From the NCBI GenBank assembly GCA_040755975.1, contig JBFLZY010000109.1, positions 1 through 7,493 on the forward strand: a stretch of DNA of 7,493 bases. The letters are read 5' to 3'. A program made the position numbers and the translations under genes. Of the stretch, positions 1 through 4,558 are shown piece after piece (position 1 is the first letter of the stretch; the number at the start of each line of letters is the position of its first letter). A model generated the notes under the pieces. It worked only from the letters and a program-made list of their open reading frames with translations, did not search any database and was not told the origin of the DNA. The DNA is from JAIMBK01 sp040755975. Lineage in GTDB: Bacteria; Bacillota; Desulfotomaculia; Desulfotomaculales; Nap2-2B.

Positions 1-363
1 TTCCCCTGCGGGGATCCGGGTATGCAAAGGATCGCTCCACCACCGCCCGGCCAACTCCCCGCTCTTTTCTTTGATTTCGCTCATGGTTAACCCTTCCCAT
101 ACGCCAAAGTTCATTTCCCGCAAGGAGTCGAGGGATTCGACCGGTAACCCGTGGGGTTGAGCCAGAATCATGGCCGTTTCGTAGGCCCGTTTTAGATCGC
201 TGGCATAAAAAGCGGTAATTGGATTGTTAGCAAGGCGTCGGGCTAAAAGTCTGGCCTGGGCTCGGCCCCGTTCCGAAAGGGGCACATTGCTATGCCCCTG
301 AAATTTCATTTCCGAGTTCCAGACTGTTTCACCGTGTCTGACCAGGTACAACCGGCAGCCCAA
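1..363 (-). CDS. Histidine phosphatase superfamily protein (phosphoglycerate mutase/alpha-ribazole phosphatase-like), 3' end beyond window
   Basis: The 121 visible residues form the N-terminal half of a cytoplasmic histidine (branch 1) phosphatase. The signature RHGET lies at residues 9-13, with H10 the expected phosphohistidine nucleophile. The second arginine is in SDLKRAYETA (R59), and the acid residue E83 is in REMNFGVWEG. A PAGE motif at the truncated end matches the usual P-x-GES segment before the second catalytic histidine, which lies outside the window. Family members dephosphorylate small phosphometabolites. The REMNFGxWEG and PAGE segments fit the CobC/GpmB-like branch, but the substrate cannot be assigned from half a protein. 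The start is TTG at 363, because a near-perfect GAGGAGG lies 8 nt upstream and the RHGET motif follows at the normal distance. A sigma-A promoter precedes it, so it is probably the first gene of its own transcript. Confidence 0.92.
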   Translation of the reverse strand, partial: MGCRLYLVRHGETVWNSEMKFQGHSNVPLSERGRAQARLLARRLANNPITAFYASDLKRAYETAMILAQPHGLPVESLDSLREMNFGVWEGLTMSEIKEKSGELAGRWWSDPLHTRIPAGE

Positions 364-370
364 CAGCAGC

Positions 371-378
371 CCCTCCTC
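371..378 (-). promoter_or_regulatory. Shine-Dalgarno deciding the TTG start of the histidine phosphatase
   Basis: The minus strand reads GAGGAGGG here, 7-8 nt before TTG at 363. No ATG or GTG is better placed, so TTG is the likely start. Confidence 0.8.
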
Positions 379-405
379 AAAAACAAGTTTATCGGAAATA
401 TGTAC

Positions 406-433
406 ATTATAATGTTGGTTAAAAGTCAGTCAA
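406..433 (-). promoter_or_regulatory. Sigma-A promoter for the histidine phosphatase
   Basis: On the minus strand, TTGACT (428-433) is followed after 16 nt by a perfect TATAAT (406-411). The predicted transcript start near 399 gives a leader of about 36 nt with the Shine-Dalgarno at the usual place. The promoter sits in the 131-nt gap after the DUF3842 stop codon, so the histidine phosphatase can be expressed independently of the upstream genes. Confidence 0.8.
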
Positions 434-494
434 TTGCTTAGCAACCTCGTCCTCAGCCAGCCGTCATCCGGGAACATTCGAAACAAGCCGCTGA

Positions 495-914
495 TTAATT
501 TTTGGCCGTTGCCAATTCCTTAATGCGCTGGACCAGTTCACCGATTAAATGCGGCAGGGGTTCGCTGCGCAAACCGATTATTTCGATGCCGCTGCGAGTC
601 AAAGGTAAAAGCATTTTTTTTGCCGGGCTGGCGGCAAGAGCAGCAGCCATCCCGGCCGTCAATTCACCCAGCATCGCGTTTGGAATTAAAATACTCACCG
701 GGCCGGTAATCAAGTCGACCCGGGGAGCATTATAAATGATTGCATTTTCCCCCGTTGCTCCCTCATTAGCCCCCGCCCGCATCATAACCGAAGTAGCCAG
801 GGCGTTGGTACCCAAAGCAAGGATCTCTAAATCTTCGGGAAACTCACGCCGCAGTTTTTCCACGATATGCTTCCCAATACCCCCGCCCTGTCCGTCGACA
901 ACCGCAACCCGCAT
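495..914 (-). CDS. DUF3842 family protein (conserved, function unknown)
   Basis: This 139-residue protein resembles the DUF3842 family of Firmicutes, which has no known function. It opens with a beta-strand and glycine-rich loop (MRVAVVDGQGGGIG, residues 1-14) like a nucleotide-binding Rossmann-type P-loop. Further on come a hydrophobic GPVSILIPNAMLGELT segment and a C-terminal helix. No catalytic motif is recognisable and no membrane segment or signal peptide is seen. An in-frame ATG at 938 would add eight residues, but that codon overlaps the -10 TATAAT box. The ATG at 914 has AGGGG 10 nt upstream and places the conserved glycine loop at the N-terminus, so I chose it. It follows the coiled-coil gene after 108 nt and appears to have its own promoter. 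A nucleotide- or dinucleotide-binding role is inference only. Confidence 0.85.
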   Translation of the reverse strand: MRVAVVDGQGGGIGKHIVEKLRREFPEDLEILALGTNALATSVMMRAGANEGATGENAIIYNAPRVDLITGPVSILIPNAMLGELTAGMAAALAASPAKKMLLPLTRSGIEIIGLRSEPLPHLIGELVQRIKELATAKN

Positions 915-936
915 ATAAAAATCGCCCCTGTGCGCC

Positions 937-945
937 ATTATAGCA
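937..945 (-). promoter_or_regulatory. Extended -10 promoter for the DUF3842 gene
   Basis: The minus strand carries a perfect TATAAT (937-942) preceded by TGC (943-945), an extended -10 element. The -35 position falls in an almost pure T-run with no good hexamer, which is tolerated in extended -10 promoters. The predicted transcript start near 930 leaves a very short leader before ATG at 914. Confidence 0.6.
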
Positions 946-950
946 TACCA

Positions 951-982
951 AAAAAAGAAAAAAAAGACTGCTTGCGCCTTTT
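951..982 (-). terminator. Possible weak intrinsic terminator after the coiled-coil gene
   Basis: On the minus strand AAAAGGC (976-982) can pair with GTCTTTT (962-968) around a 7-nt loop, followed by T-rich sequence down to about 950. The stem is A/T-rich with a G-T pair, so it is weak. It lies 41 nt after the stop codon of the coiled-coil gene and just before the DUF3842 promoter, the right place to end the dipeptidase-PHP-coiled-coil transcript. Confidence 0.35.
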
Positions 983-1022
983 CCTAAATAATGCTAAAAC
1001 ACCTTTTTACGATCCACTCTTT

Positions 1023-1340
1023 TCATTGCGGTAACTTTTCGTCTTTTTCTCTCTGATCCCAATTCCCGACGTTTAATTCCCAATTCCCGCAATCCCGCAG
1101 TCTGGATTCCAGCTCACGGATCTGGATGTTTTTTTGCAACAGGGAACGGGCATAGCGAAGATTCAAGGAATGGAGCTTGCGATTTTCTTTTTCCAGGCGT
1201 GTGAGGGAATTGCAACGCTCTCTTTCCAGCTTCTCGATCAAATTCATCAATACCCGGCGGCTTAACCGCAACTGCTCAACCTTTTCTTCCAGTTCCCTAA
1301 CCCGCTTTTGCCAGTAACGGGAGTCCCCGTAATCGCTCAC
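1023..1340 (-). CDS. Small charged coiled-coil protein, function unknown
   Basis: This 105-residue protein is rich in Glu, Arg, Lys and Leu. Residues about 8-85 form an almost continuous amphipathic helix with heptad-like leucines (for example RVRELEEKVEQLRLSRR, then LIEKLERERC and LEKENRKLHSLNLRYARSLL), so a coiled coil is likely. The last 20 residues are polar with a repeated GNW (GNWELNV/GNWD) encoded by a 12-nt direct repeat. No enzyme motif, signal peptide or membrane segment is visible. The start is GTG at 1340, with AGGGGTGG 4 nt upstream. It lies only 18 nt after the PHP gene stop and is almost certainly translated from the same mRNA. I do not recognise a characterised family; a structural or adaptor role is inference. 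Confidence 0.75.
   Translation of the reverse strand: MSDYGDSRYWQKRVRELEEKVEQLRLSRRVLMNLIEKLERERCNSLTRLEKENRKLHSLNLRYARSLLQKNIQIRELESRLRDCGNWELNVGNWDQREKDEKLPQ
1057..1089 (-). repeat. 12-nt direct repeat inside the coiled-coil gene
   Basis: CGGGAATTGGGA (minus strand) occurs at 1078-1089 and again at 1057-1068. The copies are exact and 21 nt apart, so they stay in frame and encode GNW twice. A third, diverged GGGAATT lies between them. The repeat is confined to the tail after the coiled coil. Confidence 0.8.
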
Positions 1341-1358
1341 GTTACCACCCCTGGAGAG

Positions 1359-2216
1359 CTATTCGTTCTTAATATATGCCGGAATGGCAGAAGATAGACG
1401 TGAGCGCGCCTTCCTTAACTTTTGCACCGTTGCGTAAGGAACGGTTGCCGCCGCCAGGTGCCCGTGCTCTTTGTGCCCGGCTCCGTGGTAATCAGAGCCG
1501 CCGGTAGGAATAAGCCCGTATTTGGCGCAAATATCAAGGTAATAGGTAATTTGCCCCCTTGCGTGCAGCGGGTAGTATACTTCCAGCCCCATTAAACCCG
1601 CCTTGGCGAGCCCCGGAATAATCTCATCGCGACCAGCCAGACCGGGGTGTGCGAGGACGGGAACTCCCCCGGCCTGAAGGATTAACCGCACCGCCTCGAA
1701 AGGTGAATATTTGAAGCGAGGAACATAAGCGGGGCACCCACGGCCGATGTACTTATTAAAGGCTTCCTTCGCGGTATCCACAAAACCTTTCTCAACCAAA
1801 ACCCTGGCGATATGCGGGCGGCCAATCGCGGCCTTACCGGCAGCGTCTAAAACCTGGGTGAAACTAATCGCCATACCGAGTTCCTGCAGCTTTTTCACCA
1901 TTTTCAAGGCGCGTTCTTTTCTGCTCGCGCGCAATCGACGCAGATGTTCAAGAAAATCCCGACAGCTCAGATCGACCAGGTAGCCCAGAATATGGATTTC
2001 AACCCCTTCGTGTTCGGTGCTCAGTTCCACTCCCGGAATTACTTCTACGGACAACTCGCCTCCGGCGCGCATGGCCGGAACCAGACCCTCCAGGGTATCG
2101 TGATCGGTAATCCCGATCGCCGCCAACCCGGCTTCCCTGGCCAGGGAAATCACCTGATCTGGCGTTTCCGTACCGTCCGAAGCGTTCGTATGCACGTGCA
2201 GATCCGCTGCCGCCAT
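1359..2216 (-). CDS. PHP-domain metal-dependent phosphoesterase (YciV/RNase AM-like)
   Basis: This 285-residue protein is a complete PHP-family hydrolase of the COG0613 type. The metal-binding motifs are in order: HVH (H7, H9) followed by D14, TDHD (D38, H39, D40), GVELST (E64), H75 in HILGYL, H135 in GRPHIARVL, AHPG (H190), and GGSDYH (D242, H244). These residues coordinate a trinuclear metal centre in related enzymes. An inserted helical region at about residues 85-180 separates the two halves. Characterised relatives are 3',5'-nucleoside bisphosphate phosphatases and 5'-3' exonucleases on short RNAs (E. coli YciV/RNase AM), so a role in nucleotide or short-RNA turnover is plausible but not proven. 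ATG at 2216 is preceded by GGGTGAG. It lies 78 nt after the dipeptidase and 18 nt before the coiled-coil gene, which fits one operon. There is no signal peptide, so it is cytoplasmic. Confidence 0.92.
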   Translation of the reverse strand: MAAADLHVHTNASDGTETPDQVISLAREAGLAAIGITDHDTLEGLVPAMRAGGELSVEVIPGVELSTEHEGVEIHILGYLVDLSCRDFLEHLRRLRASRKERALKMVKKLQELGMAISFTQVLDAAGKAAIGRPHIARVLVEKGFVDTAKEAFNKYIGRGCPAYVPRFKYSPFEAVRLILQAGGVPVLAHPGLAGRDEIIPGLAKAGLMGLEVYYPLHARGQITYYLDICAKYGLIPTGGSDYHGAGHKEHGHLAAATVPYATVQKLRKARSRLSSAIPAYIKNE

Positions 2217-2294
2217 TTAACTCACCCGGCCCCGCAAAAAATAAACTAAAAAACGCTAAATCCATGAAAACCGAACGGGAAAATATGCCCCCCC

Positions 2295-3257
2295 CTACAA
2301 ATGCTTTAGCAAACGCAAAAAATTACCCCCTAAAATTTTTTTTATTTCTTCGCTGCGGTAGCCCCGCCGCAACAAAGCCTCCGTCAAGGCCGGCAACCGG
2401 CTGACATCTTCCAGGCCGCGCAGCGCGCCTGCAAAGCCGTCGAAGTCCGAACCCAGTCCGAGGCAATCTATCCCGGCTACTTCCGCAACGTGGTCAACAT
2501 GATCAAGCAACTTCTCTAAAGAGGGTTCGCTGACATGAACAAAAGCAGGGTAAAAACAAATCCCCACCACACCGCCGGCGCCAGCCAGAGCTTTGATTTG
2601 TTCGTCGGTAAGGTTGCGCGGATGATTGCACAACTCACGGCAATTGGAATGGGAAGCAATCACCGGCTTGCTGCTCACCGCCAGGACATCCCAAAAACCG
2701 GCCTCGGAAAGATGGGAAACATCCACCAGCATGTTCAGGCGGTTCATCTCCCGGACAACCTCTACGCCAAACCTGGTCAGCCCGCCTTTTGTTCTCCCCT
2801 CGAAAACCCCGTCGCCCAGTTCGTTGCGGTGGTTCCAGGTCAGGGTTAAACATCTTACGCCCAAACGGTAAAACACGCGGAGAACCTCTATGCTGCCGTT
2901 CAAGGCCTCGCCTCCTTCAATTGTTAGCAAGGCGGAAATTTTCCCCCGCTCAAGGGCATTCTGAATATCTAAAAAGTTTTTTACCGGTATTATATCCTTG
3001 GTATTTTCTTCTAACTCACTGTAAAAGCGGTCGACGAGCGCGAGCGCCCTGACCAGTGCCCGTGACGCATGTTCCGGCATAGCGCAGGCGGCAAAAAACT
3101 GAATCTTCACCCCGCCCTGCTTCAACCGTGGCAGATCCACGTGGCCGGTGTCGCTTTGCCTGCCCAGGCGGCGCTTTTCCTGCTCCAGAGCCGTTAAAAC
3201 GTCGCAATGGGCATCCACGATAATACAGCTTTTATGCAGATGTTCGCTGGCGGACAA
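2295..3257 (-). CDS. Membrane dipeptidase family (peptidase M19) protein
   Basis: This 320-residue zinc dipeptidase belongs to the renal dipeptidase/M19 family. Visible ligands, numbered from the TTG start, are H17 and D19 in VDAHCD, the bridging E114 in LLTIEGGEAL, H182 in VDVSHLSE and H203 in IASHSNCRELCNHPRNL (R207 follows), plus D271 in GLGSDFDGF. Members hydrolyse dipeptides, often with a D-residue at the C-terminal position. The frame stays open 24 codons further up to ATG 3329, but that extension is encoded by a terminator hairpin and its U-tract and only imitates a hydrophobic signal peptide. TTG at 3257 has GGGAGGG 6 nt upstream and gives the usual length of about 310-320 aa, so the enzyme is probably cytoplasmic. 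It follows spoVS across that terminator and heads the operon with the PHP and coiled-coil genes. Substrate and any link to sporulation are inference. Confidence 0.93.
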   Translation of the reverse strand: MSASEHLHKSCIIVDAHCDVLTALEQEKRRLGRQSDTGHVDLPRLKQGGVKIQFFAACAMPEHASRALVRALALVDRFYSELEENTKDIIPVKNFLDIQNALERGKISALLTIEGGEALNGSIEVLRVFYRLGVRCLTLTWNHRNELGDGVFEGRTKGGLTRFGVEVVREMNRLNMLVDVSHLSEAGFWDVLAVSSKPVIASHSNCRELCNHPRNLTDEQIKALAGAGGVVGICFYPAFVHVSEPSLEKLLDHVDHVAEVAGIDCLGLGSDFDGFAGALRGLEDVSRLPALTEALLRRGYRSEEIKKILGGNFLRLLKHL

Positions 3258-3263
3258 GCCAAT

Positions 3264-3270
3264 CCCTCCC
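3264..3270 (-). promoter_or_regulatory. Shine-Dalgarno deciding the TTG start of the dipeptidase
   Basis: GGGAGGG on the minus strand lies 6 nt before TTG 3257 and directly abuts the U-tract of the preceding terminator. No comparable site precedes ATG 3329. Confidence 0.8.
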
Positions 3271-3325
3271 AAAAAAATTAAAAAAATAATTAAAACCTGT
3301 TTATCACGGGCGATAAACAGGTTTT
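3271..3325 (-). terminator. Strong intrinsic terminator between spoVS and the dipeptidase
   Basis: A perfect 14-bp stem (3312-3325 with 3292-3305) encloses a 6-nt loop. On the minus strand it is followed by a T-rich tract (3271-3291) containing two runs of seven T. On the plus strand no T-run follows, so it acts on leftward transcription. It ends spoVS mRNA 26 nt after the stop codon. Its tail touches the dipeptidase Shine-Dalgarno, so dipeptidase expression needs readthrough or a promoter overlapping the hairpin. A poor candidate is TTGGAA (3324-3329), 18 nt, GATAAA (3300-3305). Confidence 0.93.
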
Positions 3326-3351
3326 CCAAAAATTTAAGCTTCTGACTCGCC

Positions 3352-3612
3352 TTACCGCGGCTCCACGATTAACTTAATCGCCGTCCTCTCTTCGCCGTCA
3401 ATAACTATGTCCGTAAAGGCCGGTATGCAGATTAAATCAATTCCGCTGGGCGCTACAAACCCTCGCGCAATAGCTACCGCTTTCACCGCCTGGTTCAGGG
3501 CGCCGGCGCCAATTGCCTGGATTTCCGCACAGCCCCGCTCCCTGAGCACCCCTGCCAGAGCGCCGGCTACAGAATTTGGTTTAGACTTTGCTGAAACCTT
3601 TAACACTTCCAT
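3352..3612 (-). CDS. spoVS: Stage V sporulation protein S
   Basis: This 86-residue protein is the exact usual length of SpoVS and matches it throughout: MEVLKVSAKSKPNSVAGALA at the start, the central AEIQAIGAGALNQAVKAVAIARG, and IDLICIPAFTDIVIDGEERTAIKLIVEPR at the end. SpoVS is a small Alba-like fold protein, thought to bind nucleic acid, required for normal progression to spore coat and cortex stages in B. subtilis. The start at ATG 3612 has AAGGAGG 8 nt upstream. An upstream in-frame ATG at 3681 would add 23 atypical residues and lies upstream of the predicted transcript start, so it is rejected. A sigma-H-like promoter precedes the gene, as expected for an early-sporulation gene, and a strong terminator follows. 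Its presence implies an endospore former. Confidence 0.97.
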   Translation of the reverse strand: MEVLKVSAKSKPNSVAGALAGVLRERGCAEIQAIGAGALNQAVKAVAIARGFVAPSGIDLICIPAFTDIVIDGEERTAIKLIVEPR

Positions 3613-3620
3613 GGATGAAA

Positions 3621-3627
3621 CCTCCTT
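3621..3627 (-). promoter_or_regulatory. Shine-Dalgarno deciding the spoVS start
   Basis: AAGGAGG on the minus strand, 8 nt before ATG 3612, is a full consensus site and favours the 86-aa start over ATG 3681. Confidence 0.85.
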
Positions 3628-3672
3628 CTCCGTGAGTAGTGACTGGCTACAGAATTTTCTTCTAAAATAGCT

Positions 3673-3697
3673 ATTCTGCATAGCGTAAAAAATTCCT
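3673..3697 (-). promoter_or_regulatory. Sigma-H-type promoter of spoVS
   Basis: On the minus strand AGGAATT (3691-3697) is followed after exactly 14 nt by GAAT (3673-3676). This matches the sigma-H consensus (AGGA-W-rich -35, GAAT -10) and the spacing I recall for the B. subtilis spoVG promoter. spoVS is known to be sigma-H dependent in B. subtilis. The predicted start near 3665 gives a leader of about 50 nt. A separate TATAAT lies upstream at 3738-3743 without a convincing -35. Apart from these signals, the 199-nt gap between the 172-aa gene and spoVS shows nothing. Confidence 0.7.
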
Positions 3698-3811
3698 TCC
3701 GGATATTGAAAATCTTTATAATTTTTTCTGATTATTCATTATATATGCGAAAAACTAAAATTGATCACTTTTGCGGGCTTAGATTAAGTTAGGTAATAAT
3801 TTCTTTTTGCA

Positions 3812-4330
3812 CTACTTGTTAAAAACCAGCACCCGGTCTTCCTCCCGAAAGGCGAACAGGTACCTGTCCTCAGTAGTACCCTTCACACTTTCCAGTAAAT
3901 GTTCAATAATTTCCTCCTGAAGAAGCAAATCATCCTCCAGGAAGGCTTCGTTAGCCTCGGTAACCAGGTGCTCACCCAAAAAATTCCGCAACAATTGCAC
4001 GATCAGGGCAATTTCTTCAGAGACCAATGTATCTACGTCTCTCTGCACTTCAATAATCGTCAGACGGTCACATTCCCGGCAACAAATCGAACCAAGTTTT
4101 GTCTTTTTTCTTGCCAGCAAATTAAATACCTCGATACTGTCCAGCACATTCTTCTTGATTGCCGAAAGCTCCTTAGGTAAAAGCATCCGGGAGGCTATAA
4201 AGGTAAACTTTAAAATCCGGCCGGCGGGATCAAAGTTGATCGTAGCAACCTCCGGGTAACGCGCCAGAATAGAAATCAAAAGACCGGCACTGCTGGTGAC
4301 ATCCTCTTTGCCTTTATACTGGACAGACAA
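3812..4330 (-). CDS. Unrecognised 172-residue protein in the rny-spoVS interval
   Basis: I do not recognise this family. The first 60 residues look like a mixed alpha/beta domain (GLLISILARYPEVATINFDPAGRILKFTFIAS). Residues 83-87 form a compact cysteine cluster, CCREC, too small for a full zinc finger on its own but able to bind metal in a dimer. Residues 100-150 are acidic and helical (SEEIALIVQLLRNFLGEHL, EDDLLLQEEIIEHLLES), and the C-terminus returns to strands (RYLFAFREEDRVLVF). No signal peptide or membrane helix is seen. The start is TTG at 4330, preceded by a purine-rich GGGAAGGTGAAGG stretch. It is flanked by the rny terminator upstream and the spoVS promoter downstream, so it is probably monocistronic. 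In Bacillus this slot holds ymdB, but no YmdB-like metallophosphoesterase motif is present. Confidence 0.85.
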   Translation of the reverse strand: MSVQYKGKEDVTSSAGLLISILARYPEVATINFDPAGRILKFTFIASRMLLPKELSAIKKNVLDSIEVFNLLARKKTKLGSICCRECDRLTIIEVQRDVDTLVSEEIALIVQLLRNFLGEHLVTEANEAFLEDDLLLQEEIIEHLLESVKGTTEDRYLFAFREEDRVLVFNK

Positions 4331-4367
4331 CAGCCTTCACCTTCCCTTTTACCCAAACAAGATTACC

Positions 4368-4400
4368 CTTTTAAAGTTCGGCTTTATTCCTGACAATCCT
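4368..4400 (-). promoter_or_regulatory. Candidate promoter(s) for the 172-residue protein gene
   Basis: Two overlapping possibilities lie on the minus strand. A sigma-A-like pair is TTGTCA (4391-4396), 17 nt, TAAAAG (4368-4373). A sigma-H-like pair is AGGATTG (4394-4400), 14 nt, GAAC (4376-4379), one base off GAAT. The gene sits after a terminator and needs a promoter here, but neither match is strong. Confidence 0.35.
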
Positions 4401-4456
4401 GCTTAAAATGCCTGTCCAGAACGAAAAATTTCTTAATAATTAGTTCCAGAAAAGTT

Positions 4457-4490
4457 AAATAGTCCCTCTTAAGTAGAAGAGGGACTATTT
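4457..4490 (-). terminator. Perfect 14-bp hairpin terminator after rny
   Basis: Arms 4477-4490 and 4457-4470 pair perfectly around a 6-nt loop, with a GC-rich core (AGTCCCTC). It lies 68 nt after the rny stop. On the minus strand the tail is ATTTAACTTTTC; on the plus strand a run of six T follows within 3 nt, so it may also stop rightward transcription. The rest of the 228-nt gap (4331-4558) holds only the candidate promoter of the next gene. Confidence 0.8.
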
Positions 4491-4558
4491 GATTTTTTGT
4501 TGCTAATTCTTTTGTGCATTCCGCCTGGTGCGCAATCATGAGGCCTGTTGTCTGTTCT

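Noticed and set aside
434..444. TTGCTTAGCAA palindrome upstream of the histidine phosphatase promoter
   Set aside because: Five-bp arms with a one-base centre, no T-run and no second copy; too short to call an operator or terminator.
3613..3681. 23-residue N-terminal extension of SpoVS from ATG 3681
   Set aside because: The 86-aa start has a perfect AAGGAGG and family length; the extension begins upstream of the predicted transcript start.
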